NCBI GenBank assembly: GCA_010909165.1
Contig: MU008236.1
Location: 1 to 64,000 of the forward strand
Source of the DNA: Anthoceros angustus
Lineage: Eukaryota; Streptophyta; Anthocerotopsida; Anthocerotales; Anthocerotaceae
DNA length: 64,000 nucleotides
Reading direction: 5' to 3'
The notes under the pieces are model-generated. The model searched no databases, was not told the DNA's origin, and worked only from the letters and a program-made list of their open reading frames with translations. This document shows, piece by piece, positions 32,273 to 43,300 of the stretch. Within the stretch, counting starts at the first letter, position 1. Every line of letters starts with the position of its first letter. The position numbers were made by a program, and so were the translations under genes.

Positions 32273-33240
32273 GTGTGGCCAGATACTCCTAGGACTGGTA
32301 GTTCTCACCCTGCACAGCAGCCATGGAGGAGGTCTCGCACAAGCGAGGTGGAGATACTGGAATCTGTGCCCTCTAGGGTGTGCTATGACTGCCGTCAATT
32401 CCAGCAGAGTTTGCAGGACAGGATGGGACCCCAATTTGTGGATGACGAAGATGCGGGTAAGTGGAGCATCTTCTACTCCCGCAAGTATGACCCGGAACGA
32501 GGTATTCCACCTGCAAGTTATGACGAGCTTCACATCTTCCTACTGTATGTTGAGGAGCATCATGACAGCTGTAGGGTGGAGCATTATCCCACAGAACATC
32601 GGGATTTATTTGAGCTCCAGGGGTCCTGGCGTTGCCTCGGACTGGACAAGCTATCTGAGAGGGTGCATGGAGGAATTTCAGCATCACTTCCAAATGCATC
32701 AATGGTTTGATGGGATGAGGTTGCAGTGAGTTCGTTGGTGGGAGACACATAGCCGCTTGATTTTTCTCAAGGAGTGGTTTCGAGTTTTCCACCATCCGCG
32801 ACGGGGGCATCATGTGGTGGCCTCGGCAGTTTTACATTCTGACCAACAAGCTGAGGACCCCTCATGTTGATCAACGTGCTTGGACTCGAGAGGAGAAGGA
32901 CGCGTTCAACTGTCTCAAGAGACTCGCCAGCCCGCACATCTACACTTCCTGTAAGTTACCGTTTTTCAATTACCCAACACAGGAAGCTTACAATCGGGAC
33001 ATGGATGCTGGACAGGATGGCATACATCCTTTTTTCAGCCAGTTCGATGCACAGAAGAGCTTTGTGGAAGAACAGGTTGACAATCTATCTGGATTCAAGC
33101 TGCCCAGCGAGATTACTATTAAGCAGGAGGCACAAGAAGACCCATCAGATGATGAGGATCTCGAAGATGACGCCATTCCTCCTCCTCGGCGTAACCACCG
33201 CTGTTGGACAAGCTACGCTCGCGGTGGGGACGCTGAGTAG
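32273..33240 (+). CDS. Unrecognised ORF region downstream of the gypsy remnant
   Basis: Two good frames in succession: 32273-32710 (KWSIFYSRKYDPERGIPPAS, YDELHIFLLYVEEHHD) and 32812-33240 (PHVDQRAWTREEKDAFNCLK, YNRDMDAGQDGIHPFFSQFD, an acidic DPSDDEDLEDDAIPPPR tail, stop at 33238). A frame change lies between them near 32640. A second, more degraded copy is at 34466-35198. It does not read as integrase, chromodomain or envelope. It may be an extra ORF of a retroelement or a captured host exon; I do not recognise it. Confidence 0.45.
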
Positions 33241-33429
33241 TTGTTTGTTTTCTAGGCCAAGATGGTCTAAATAACTTTGTGGGAAACCGGTGGCTAGGCC
33301 TCCAAGTTTCAATTCATGGTCCGGTCCGCCTCTCTTAGGCAAACCCGTCTCTTTAGTTTTGCCCTTGGCCATAGGCCAAGGACAAATTAAGAGCTAGGAT
33401 TATTGCTCGGCCAGGCCAAGGACGCCACA

Positions 33430-33730
33430 GCAGTGATGCTTAGAAAGGACTTAGCTTGTGGCGAGGCTAGGCAGGCATCATATGCGGCTGGCTGACAAGG
33501 TGTTCATGAGGATTACGGAAAAAGCCTTTGAAGACTCTCGAAAAATTGCAAAGCTTCGTCCTTTGCATGAAGAAAGGAGAGCAGTCACGAGATGACTTTT
33601 GAAGGTTACTGTTGCGAAGGCAGGCATCTTGACGGATCAAGCCGTGGAGAAATTTGGTTGGAGGGGACTCCTTGTTCCATTTTCAGCTCACTTCAGGTGG
33701 ATAAGTATGGTGACAGCTACACCTTGGAAC
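33430..33730 (+). pseudogene. Gag-like fragment (AFPLKT..KIA type), degraded copy
   Basis: Plus-strand readings recall the Gag-like segment at 49.5 kb: VFMRITEKAFEDSRKIAKL against EFMAILEKAFPLKTHEKIAEL, then TDQAVEKFGWRGLLVPFSA. The frame is broken several times. The corresponding stretch of the second copy is at 35400-35720. Confidence 0.5.
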
Positions 33731-33771
33731 AAGTTCATGAAGAGGTAGAGCGCATAGAGATTGCCCCATGA

Positions 33772-34465
33772 CCAAGGGCAAGGAGGTGGCTACCAAGGAT
33801 GGGACGTCCACCAAGGGAGGTGGCACGGGGAAGGATAAAAACTCTAAGGCGGAGGTGGGGAAATGGAAAGTCCATGACTCACACGTGCTATGGAGGCCAA
33901 ATGTCCTCGGGATCTTGCAGGACTTTAGGCCACAGGCGTGAGAGAGCATCCAGGAGTGGGTGTTATGGGAGGCTGTCTTACACCAACTTTGGAATTAATT
34001 GAAGAATGTTTTGCTAACTGCACCAAGCGAGGAGGAAGAAACAAGAGGTCCCAACGGCAAATAAAGGGTAGCACAAGGGCAAGACACATGAGGCGAGTCA
34101 TGGCCACACAGTCATGAAAATCCGTGACTTGGAAATGGAGTTGGGGAAATTCCGGAGGTTGGAGCGAAAGGAGGAAGAGGCTGGAAGAGCGGACACATTT
34201 TGTCAGAAGATTGGAGATGGAGCGAGAATGCGCAGGAGCATGCACAACTCCCTAGGAGGATAGGGGAGTTAGAAAAGGAGAGCGAGAAGAGGAAGACCGT
34301 CCGGAAAGTGCGGCATGTTGGTGGTAAGGGAGCAGAGATTTTGGGCTAATTATGCCCTATAGGAGAAGTTGATCCACCAACTGCAGACGAAAAGAGTGGA
34401 GAATGTGGCTCTTCACGTCAGGGTGGGGAGTTAACCTTGGGCGAGATGCTTACAAAAGTAAGTGT
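33772..34465 (+). pseudogene. Coiled-coil ORF, plus-strand family member, degraded copy
   Basis: Same order as 35730-36475 (MTKGKEVATKDGTSTKGGGT start, then CYGGQMSS, then the coiled coil) but full of small deletions, many where the good copy has CAG or CTG. It is cut by the duplication junction at 34465. Confidence 0.65.
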
Positions 34466-35198
34466 GAGCTTCACATCTTCCTACGTATGTTGAGGAGCAT
34501 CATGGCGGTGTAGGGTGGAGCATTATCCTGAGGAACATCGGGATTTATTTGAGCTCAGTGGGGTCTGGCGTTTGCCACGGACTGGACAAGCTATCTGAGA
34601 GGGTGCATGGAGGAATTTCAGCATCACTTCCAAATGCATCAATGGTTTGATGGGATGAGGTTGCCAGTGAGTTCGTTGTTGGGGAGACACATACCCTCGT
34701 CTTGATTTTTCTCAAGGAGTGGTTTCGAGTTTTCCACCATCTGCGGGGCCAGGCATCATGTGGTAGGGTGGCCTCGGCGGTTTACATTCGACCAACAAGT
34801 GAGGACCCCTCATGTTGATCAACGTGCTTGGACTCGAGAGGAGAAGGCGTTCAAGCTATCTCGAGAGACTACTTGACCCATCTACACTTCACAGCAAATT
34901 CTGGTTTTCAATTACCCAACACGAGAAGCTTACAATCGGGACATGGATCTTTGGGCGAGGATGGCATACATCCTTTTTCAGCCGATTCGATGCGGAGCTT
35001 TGTGGAAGAAACGGGTTGACAATCTATCTGGATTCAAAAGGCGCGAGATTACTATTAAGCGGGAGGCCTGAAGACCCATCGGATGATGAGGATCTCGAAG
35101 ATGGCGCCATTCCTCCTCCTCGCGGAGACCACCGTCGGTGTTGGACAAGCTACGTTCTCGTGGTGGGGGCGTTGGTGAGTAGTTGTTTGTTTTTCTAG
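34466..35198 (+). pseudogene. Second, degraded copy of the unrecognised ORF
   Basis: Matches 32525-33240 in order but with many indels. It keeps DPSDDEDLEDGAIPPPRGD and the flanking words. No long single frame remains. Confidence 0.6.
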
Positions 35199-35399
35199 GC
35201 CAAGATGGTCTAAACAACTTTGTGGGAAACCAGGTGGCTAGGCCTCCAAGTTTCCAGGGGCTTCATGTCCTGGGTGCTCGCTCTTAGGCAAACCCGGTCT
35301 CTTTTTGTGCCCTTGGCCATAGGCCAGGACAAATTAAGCTAGGATTATTGCTCTGGGCCAAGGCCAGGGCGCCTGAGCGGTGATGCTTAGAAAGGACTT

Positions 35400-35720
35400 A
35401 GCTTTGTGGCGAGGCTAGGCATGCACTATGCTCACAGGCCGCGACAAGGTGTTCATGAGGATTCTGGAAAAAGCCTTTCCGCTGAAGACTCTCGAAAAAA
35501 TTGCAAAGCTTGCGTCCTTTGCAAGAAAGGAGAGCAGTCACGGATGACTTTTGAAGATTCTGAGTTCTTGAGAAAGGCGAGGCATCTTGACGGATCAAGC
35601 CGTGGAGAAATTTCCAGCGTTGGAGGGGACTCCTTGTTCCATTTTCAGCTCATCACTTCTACGGTGGATAAGTATGGTGGCACTACACCTTGAGAACAAG
35701 TTCATGAAGGTAGGCGCATA
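35400..35720 (+). pseudogene. Gag-like fragment (AFPLKT..KIAKLASF type)
   Basis: The better copy of 33430-33730. Readings include ILEKAFPLKTLEKIAKLASF, close to ILEKAFPLKTHEKIAELASF at 49.57 kb, then DQAVEKFPALEGTPCSIFSS. Stops and a frameshift separate the parts. It lies just upstream of the coiled-coil ORF start at 35730. Confidence 0.6.
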
Positions 35721-35729
35721 GATTGCCCC

Positions 35730-36739
35730 ATGACCAAGGGCAAGGAGGTGGCTACCAAGGATGGGACGTCCACCAAGGGAGGTGGCACAGGGAAGGATAA
35801 AAACTCTAAGGCAGGAGGTGCAGGCTTCGGGAAATGGAAAGTCGACATGCCACAGCTCACGTGCTATGGAGGCCAAATGTCCTCCAGGGATCTTGCAGAC
35901 TTTAGGCCCTGGGCAGCAGAGGAGAACATCCAGCTGGAGTGGGTGTTATGGGAGGCACTGGTCTTACACCAACCTGGAATTAATTGAAGAATGTTTTGCT
36001 AACCTGCACCAAACAGAGGAAGAAACAAGACAGGTCCCAACAGCAAATAAGGGTAGCACAAGGGCAAGTAGAAGCACATGAGCAGGTCATGGCCACACAA
36101 GCTGTGAAAATCCGTGACTTGGAAATGGAGTTGGGGGAAATTCGCCGGAGGTTGGAACGAAAGGAGGAAGAGCTGGAAGAACGGACACATTTTGTCCGAA
36201 GATTGGAGATGGAGCGAGAAGTACAGCAGCAGGAGCATGCACAACTCCCTAGGAGGATAGGGGAGTTAGAAAAGGAGAGAGCAGAAGAGGAAGACCGTCA
36301 TGAGGCGGTTGTGCAGCACATGTTGGTGGTAAGGGAGCAGAGATTTTGGGCTAATTATGCCCTATAGGAGAAGTTGATCCACCAACTGCAGACGAAAAGA
36401 GTGGAGAATGTGGCTCTTCACGTCAGGGTAGGGGAGTTAACCTTGGAGCGAGATGCTTACAAAAGTAAGTGTGAGCAGGGAGTGTGGCTTGAGGATTATA
36501 AAGAATTGGAGATGGCACAACAACGATTTGCAGCCCATCTTCACAACAAGGTACTCAAGGCAACTAACGAATTATTGCGGGTTGCTGAGAAAAGAATGTT
36601 GGGACCTCATGATGATGATAGGGAGGCCCTTATGCAGGTCCAACCAAGAGCCTTAGACTTGGAGAATGCCCCAAGCGACATGGATGAAGGAACTTCGCAA
36701 CGGGGGAAACAAGTGGAGCGGCTCCACTTTCCTGTCTAA
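35730..36739 (+). CDS. Coiled-coil protein, plus-strand family member (near-complete, broken by stops)
   Basis: Starts MTKGKEVATKDGTSTKGGGT, followed by MPQLTCYGGQMSSRDLADFR and WAAEENIQLEWVLW, matching MPQFTCFAGQLNPKDLVDFR / WAEEDNIQLGWVYG of the minus-strand element at 22.6 kb. A long charged coiled coil follows (KIRDLEMELGEIRRRLERKE; MEREVQQQEHAQL), then ENVALHVRVGELTLERDAYK and [20 protein letters not shown], ending LHFPV and stop at 36737. A frameshift near 35984 and a stop at 36366 break it. It lacks the middle domain and the QPTTVG repeats of the other member. It ends about 600 bp upstream of the AGO1 start. Function unknown. Confidence 0.65.
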
Positions 36740-37075
36740 AAAACCAGGCCCTAACCCTTCTCTTCTTTTTTAATAAAATCTCCACTTTCCTCTCTAAAAA
36801 ACCAGGCCCTAATAGGACATATCACTATCTTTGATAATTGTAATGGTGACCACGTCGGGGATTGCATTTTCCTCTAATTAATTATCAGTAGATGTCTGTC
36901 GGAATTGGGGAAAACCCCTCCGCCCTCTGGGGTTAACTCGCGTGTGTCTGTAGAAGGTCGAGCGCGCCGGGAGACGGTTTGCGGTACTTAGGGCAAAGTT
37001 TTTTACAATCGGCCGTATCAACAATTGGTACAATTGGTGTCCGACCAGTATCTTCACCGTGAATACCCTACGAGG

Positions 37076-37131
37076 CCGTTACAAATCCGGAGCTCTGCGG
37101 CCGCCGTTACAAATCTGGAGCTCTGCGGCCG
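37076..37131 (+). repeat. 28-bp direct repeat in the AGO1 leader
   Basis: Two adjacent units, 37076-37103 and 37104-37131, each CCGTTACAAATC/TCGG... ending GGAGCTCTGCGGCCG and differing by one base (CCGG versus CTGG). Present in all three leader copies. Confidence 0.85.
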
Positions 37132-37254
37132 CCGACTAGAATCTATCTATAGGCACGGCGCTGGCAGAGTGCACTCCATACTGGCAGGCTTTGGAGGGGC
37201 TACCTACGGGCTTTGTAACGTCGGGGATGGCGCGTTGAGCTTGTAACTGCGCTT

Positions 37255-37273
37255 CCCAAGGTGCAACCTTGGG
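37255..37273 (+). other. Perfect 8-bp hairpin in the AGO1 leader
   Basis: CCCAAGGT (37255-37262), loop GCA, ACCTTGGG (37266-37273), ending 64 bases before the ATG. The other two leader copies retain it. It could form a stable stem in the 5' untranslated region; a regulatory role is only a possibility. Confidence 0.6.
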
Positions 37274-37337
37274 GGAGAATACCCTGTTGCGGTTTCATTT
37301 GTTGAGCACAAACACCTTCGCGTTTGAGGCGTACGCA

Positions 37338-40300
37338 ATGCCTAGGAAGCGCAAAACTCCGAAAGACGGTGAAGAGCAGGCACAGGGTCTTCAGGTCACT
37401 TCACAGCCCTCGGCAAATGTGCCACCGAGGGAGGCTGTCGAAATACTTGAGATGGGGCGGATGAATAGGGGGCGATTCGATCTGGGGCCGGTGGCGGTCC
37501 AGTACAGGGAAGGGAGCACCTCCTTCTGTAGGTCCCGCTGGAGTGCCTAGCCTGGGATATTACCCGCCGCAGAACTCTCAAGAAGCAGTTTCCATTTCTG
37601 GGACAGCCTGCACTGCTGATCGAGACTTGCTGAAGGCGCCGAAGGCTTTGCAGCCTGTTGCTAAAGCTTCCACTGGACCTCCTTTTGAATCGATGCCTGA
37701 CTCTGTCTCTCGCGTGGAACCCTCAACATCGCCAGCAAGCAGCTTTGTGAATGCTGGGGCTACAATTGCTAGGCGCATGAATGACTTGCGGCTTCAGGAG
37801 CGTCAAGAAGCATCCGCTCCATCTTCGCCCACTCATGTGCAGGCCCCACCTGTGTCCAGCAAGTCACTGAGGTTTCCTTTGCGGCCAGGAAAGGGCCGCT
37901 CAGGTATCAGTGTTGTCAAGGCGAATCATTTCTTTGCGGAGTTGCCTGATAAAGAATGTTGGGACCTCATGATGATGATAGGGAGGCCCTTATGCAGGTC
38001 CAACCAAGAGCCTTAGACTTGGAGAATGCCCCAAGCGACATGGATGAAGGAACTTCGCAACGGGGGAAACAAGTGGAGCGGCTCCACTTTCCTGTCTAAA
38101 AAACCAGGCCCTAACCCTTCTCTTCTTTTTTAATAAAATCTCCACTTTCCTCTCTAAAAAACCAGGCCCTAATAGGACATATCACTATCTTTGATAATTG
38201 TAATGGTGACCACGTCGGGGATTGCATTTTCCTCTAATTAATTATCAGTAGATGTCTGTCGGAATTGGGAAAACCCTCCGCCCTCTGGGGTTAACTCGCG
38301 TGTGTCTGTAGAAGGTCGAGCGCGCCGGGAGACAGTTTGCGGTACTTAGGGCAAAGTTTTTACAATCGGCCGTATCAACAATTGGTACAATTGGTGTCCG
38401 ACCAATATCTTCACCGTGAATACCCTACGAGGCCGTTACAAATCCGGAGCTCTGCGGCCGCCGTTACAAATCTGGAGCTCTGCGGCCGCCGACTAGAATC
38501 TATCTATAGGCACGGCGCTGGCAGAGTGCACTCCATACTGGCAGGCTTTGGAGGGCTACCTACGGGCTTTGTAACGTCAGGGATGGCGCGTTGAGCTTGT
38601 AACTGCGCTTCCCAAGGTGCAACCTTGGGGAGAATACCTGTTGCGGTTTCATTTGTTGAGCACAAACACCTTCGCGTTTGAGGCGTACGCAATGCCTAGG
38701 AAGCGCAAAACTCCGAAAGACGGTGAAGAGCAGGCACAGGGTCTTCAGGTCACTTCACAGCCCTCGGCAAATGTGCCACCGAGGGAGGCTGTCGAAATAC
38801 TTGAGATGGGGCGGATGAATAGGGGGGCGATTCGATCTGGGGCCGGTGGCGGTCCAGTACAGGGAAGGGGCGCACCTCCTTCTGTAGGTCCCGCTGGAGT
38901 GCCTAGCCTGGGATATTACCCGCCGCAGAACTCTCAAGAAGCAGTTTCCATTTCTGGGACAGCCTGCACTGCTGATCGAGACTTGCTGAAGGCGCCGAAG
39001 GCTTTGCAGCCTGTTGCTAAAGCTTCCACTGGACCTCCTTTTGAATCGATGCCTGACTCTGTCTCTCGCGTGAACCCTCAACATCGCCAGCAAGCAGCTT
39101 TGTGAATGCTGGGGCTACAGTGCTAGGCGCATGAATGACTTGCGGCTTCAGGAGCGTCAGAAGCATCCGCTCCATCTTCGCCCACTCATGTGCAGGCCCC
39201 ACCTGTGTCCAGCAAGTCACTGAGGTTTCCTTTGCGGCCAGGAAAGGGCCGCTCAGGTATCAAGTGTGTTGTCAAGGCGAATCATTTCTTTGCGGAGTTG
39301 CCTGATAAAGATCTGCACCAGTATGATGTAAGGACGCTTTTTCATGACTCTACTTTGTGTCATCGAATCTATCGGACCTTCGGAACCCATTTTCTCTGAC
39401 TGTTCACCTGTCCAGGTTTCGATTACGCCGGAGGTGACATCCCGTGGGGTGAATAGGGCTGTAATGAAGGTTCTAGTCAGCACCCACAAGGATTCGGCTC
39501 TGGGTCAGCGTTTACCTGTATATGACGGACGGAAAAGCCTTTACACAGCTGGCCCTCTACCATTCCAATCAAGGAATTTCACGTGAACCTCCTAGATGAA
39601 GAGGATGGTACTAATACTCAAAGGTTTGTATCTATTGGTTGAAGCTCTCTTGTTTCCTTTGTGCTAGAAGGTTGTCATAGCTTCTATCCTGTCTTTGCAG
39701 AAGGGAGAGGTCGTTTAGGGTTGTGCTGAAGCTCGCAGCCAGGGCAGATCTGCACCATTTAGGGCAATTCCTGCAAGGTAGACAAGCAGATGCACCACAG
39801 GAAGCTTTGCAGGTGCTCGACATAGTTTTGCGAGAACTTCCCACTCATCGGTATGCCTTTTTCCTGTGATGACGTTAATTCGTTCATCTGCAGCAGTGTT
39901 AGGCCCAGTCTAAGCTGCCTCACCCATTTTGTCTGACTGTAGATACTCCCCAGTTGGCCGATCATTCTATTCACCACATTTAGGACATCGACAACCTTTG
40001 GGAGATGGTCTGGAAAGTTGGCGTGGTTTTTATCAAAGCATTCGGCCTACTCAGATGGGTTTGTCTCTCAATATTGGTGAGGAATATCTTCAGCCTTGCT
40101 TTTGCGAGTATTTTATATTGTGCCTTCGTCTTGTGAGGCATGCTATCCTTCCCTTCGGTTGTTAGCTGCAGAGTGAAGGCAACCAGGTGTTAAAATCAAC
40201 AATTGGTACAATTGGTGTCCGACCAATATCTTCACCGTGAATACCCTACGAGGCCGTTACAAATCCGGAGCTCTGCGGCCGCCGTTACAAATCTGGAGCT

Positions 40301-43300
40301 CTGCGGCCGCCGACTAGAATCTATCTATAGGCACGGCGCTGGCAGAGTGCACTCCATACTGGCAGGCTTTGGAGGGCTACCTACGGGCTTTGTAACGTCA
40401 GGGGATGGCGCGTTGAGCTTGTAACTGCGCTTCCCAAGGTGCAACCTTGGGGAGAATACTGTTGCGGTTTCATTTGTTGAGCACAAACACCTTCGCGTTT
40501 GAGGCGTACGCAATGCCTAGGAAGCGCAAAACTCCGAAAGACGGTGAAGAGCAGGCACAGGGTCTTCAGGTCACTTCACAGCCCTCGGCAAATGTGCCAC
40601 CGAGGGAGGCTGTCGAAATACTTGAGATGGGGCGGATGAATAGGGGGCGATTCGATCTGGGGCCGGTGGCGGTCCAGTACAGGGAAGGGCGCACCTCCTT
40701 CTAGGTCCCGCTGGAGTGCCTAGCCTGGGATATTACCCGCCGCAGAACTCTCAAGAAGCAGTTTCCATTTCTGGGACAGCCTGCACTGCTGATCGAGACT
40801 TGCTGAAGGCGCCGAAGGCTTTGCAGCCTGTTGCTAAAGCTTCCACTGGACCTCCTTTTGAATCGATGCCTGACTCTGTCTCTCGCGGAACCCTCAACAT
40901 CGCCAGCAAGCAGCTTTGTGAATGCTGGGGCTACAGTGCTAGGCGCATGAATGACTTGCGGCTTCAGGAGCGTCAGAAGCATCCGCTCCATCTTCGCCCA
41001 CTCATGTGCAGGCCCCACCTGTGTCCAGCAAGTCACTGAGGTTTCCTTTGCGGCCAGGAAAGGGCCGCTCAGGTATCAAGTGTGTTGTCAAGGCGAATCA
41101 TTTCTTTGCGGAGTTGCCTGATAAAGATCTGCACCAGTATGATGTAAGGACGCTTTTTCATGACTCTACTTTGTGTCATCGAATCTATCGGACCTTCGGA
41201 ACCCATTTTCTCTGACTGTTCACCTGTCCAGGTTTCGATTACGCCGGAGGTGACATCCCGTGGGGTGAATAGGGCTGTAATGAAGGTTCTAGTCAGCACC
41301 CACAAGGATTCGGCTCTGGGTCAGCGTTTACCTGTATATGACGGACGGAAAAGCCTTTACACAGCTGGCCCTCTACCATTCCAATCGAAGGAATTTCACG
41401 TGAACCTCCTAGATGAAGAGGATGGTACTAATACTCAAAGGTTTGTATCTATTGGTTGAAGCTCTCTTGTTTCCTTTGTGCTAGAAGGTTGTCATAGCTT
41501 CTATCCTGTCTTTTGCAGAAGGGAGAGGTCGTTTAGGGTTGTGCTGAAGCTCGCAGCCAGGGCAGATCTGCACCATTTAGGGCAATTCCTGCAAGGTAGA
41601 CAAGCAGATGCACCACAGGAAGCTTTGCAGGTGCTCGACATAGTTTTGCGAGAACTTCCCACTCATCGGTATGCCTTTTTCCTGTGATGACGTTAATTCG
41701 TTCATCTGCAGCAGTGTTAGGCCCAGTCTAAGCTGCCTCACCCATTTTGTCTGACTGTAGATACTCCCCAGTTGGCCGATCATTCTATTCACCACATTTA
41801 GGACATCGACAACCTTTGGGAGATGGTCTGGAAAGTTGGCGTGGTTTTATCAAAGCATTCGCCTACTCAGATGGGTTTGTCTCTCAATATTGGTGAGGAA
41901 TATCTTCAGCCTTGCTTTTGCGAGTATTTTATATTGTGCCTTCGTCTTGTGAGGCATGCTATCCTTCCCTTCGGTTGTTAGCTGCAGAGTGAAGGCAACC
42001 AGGTGTTAAAATCAACTTTTTGGTGGTGCAGACATGTCGTCTACTGCCTTCATTGAGCCACTGCCTATTACTGATTTCGTGGCTCAGATTCTGAATCGGG
42101 ATTTGTCAAGACCTTTGACGGATGCAGACCGGATTAAGGTATCATAGCTCTGCGTGCCAGGTGTTTTAAAGTTTGACCCCGTCCTTGAAATTCCTCTTCT
42201 ATATTATTTTAGGAGGACATCATAGTATGCAGTTCTGCCATAGCGCCTACCAGCTTGGGCTGAAGCCTTGGATGGCAGCTTGTCCTTATCACCCTCATAC
42301 TGATCTAGCCCATAGCGTCCTGCAGTTGTGCAACTTCATCTGGTCTGCTGGTTGTTACTTTAGTGGTGTCCTCCTGTGTTTGAGTAGCCTTTTCCATTCT
42401 GAGCTGCGGCTGCCCATAGTAGCCTTTTTTATTTCTCGGGGACTTTTAACTCCATGGCTTGGTGGCACCTTCTTTCTTTAGCCCTGAAGCTTATCTGTTG
42501 TGTTACAAGTAGATCTCTCATGCATAGCTAGCATTCTATTGAGTAGCACTTGTTGAATCTGAGCTCATTGTACTATCCATGGGGGTGTTGTACTATTATC
42601 AAGTCAGGATTTGGGCTCGAACTAAATTTTGTGGGACTACTTGCTTCCTCCAGGTCAAGAAAGCACTTGAGGTATTAAAGTGGAGGTGACTCATCGGGGG
42701 CCAATGCGCCGCAAATACCGTATCTCTGGCATAACAGCTCAGGCAACACATGATTTAAGGTGTGCTTGTATAAGAATGGATATGCCCTTTGGAATAGTGA
42801 GGACGTGTCTTTGAGTACCCCTGCCTTGTTTGATCTCGCGAAGTTCGTGGTGGCAGGACTGACAGCTTATTTTGTCCAGCTTTCCAGTAGATGAAGAGGA
42901 TGGTACTAATACTCAAAGGTTTGTATCTATTGGTTGAAGCTCTCTTGTTTCCTTTGTGCTAGAAGGTTGTCATAGCTTCTATCCTGTCTTTTGCAGAAGG
43001 GAGAGGTCGTTTAGGGTTGTGCTGAAGCTCGCAGCCAGGGCAGATCTGCACCATTTAGGGCAATTCCTGCAAGGTAGACAAGCAGATGCACCACAGGAAG
43101 CTTTGCAGGTGCTCGACATAGTTTTGCGAGAACTTCCCACTCATCGGTATGCCTTTTCCTGTGATGACGTTAATTCGTTCATCTGCAGCAGTGTTAGGCC
43201 AGTCTAAGCTGCCTCACCCATTTTGTCTGACTGTAGATACTCCCCAGTTGGCCGATCATTCTATTCACCACATTTAGGACATCGACAACCTTTGGGAGAT

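Larger units (their letters stand above)
32525..36475. repeat. Head-to-tail duplication pair 6 (about 1.95 kb unit)
   Basis: Copy 1 is 32525-34465 and copy 2 is 34466-36475. Both begin GAGCTTCACATCTTCCTAC, and copy 1 stops in the word CTTACAAAAGTAAGTGTGAG that copy 2 reads through. Copy 1 is good at its start and poor at its end. Copy 2 is poor at its start and good at its end. Differences again hit CAG/CTG: GACAGCTGTAGG versus GGCGGTGTAGG; TTCTGGAAAA versus TTACGGAAAA. Confidence 0.9.
36740..37337 (+). promoter_or_regulatory. AGO1 5' flank and leader
   Basis: Between the coiled-coil ORF stop and the AGO1 ATG. A 32-bp word with AAAAAACCAGGCCCTAA occurs twice (about 36724 and 36780) with TTTTTTAATAAAATC between. 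A 28-bp direct repeat and a hairpin follow (separate entries). The same leader occurs again upstream of exon 1 at about 38100-38691 and partly at 40196-40512. No TATA box or miRNA168-like site could be assigned with confidence, and upstream ATGs make the true transcription start uncertain. Confidence 0.45.
36591..39310. repeat. Head-to-tail duplication pair 7, spanning AGO1 exon 1 (1.36 kb unit)
   Basis: Copy 1 is 36591-37950 and copy 2 is 37951-39310. Each holds the 3' tail of the coiled-coil ORF, the AGO1 leader and most of exon 1. At 37950/37951 exon 1 (..AELPDK) jumps back into coiled-coil sequence (AATGTTGGGACC...). Left and right sequences share about five bases (AAAGA) at the junction. 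Confidence 0.92.

Noticed and set aside
37076-37131. Cloning-vector polylinker in the AGO1 leader (GAGCTC and GCGGCCGC words)
   Set aside because: The flanking sequence is continuous AGO1 leader in three copies, and the order of sites does not match a polylinker I know. It is better read as a leader minisatellite.
37338-39327. miR168 target site in AGO1
   Set aside because: No stretch in leader or exon 1 matched the expected target well enough by eye; a proper target search would be needed.
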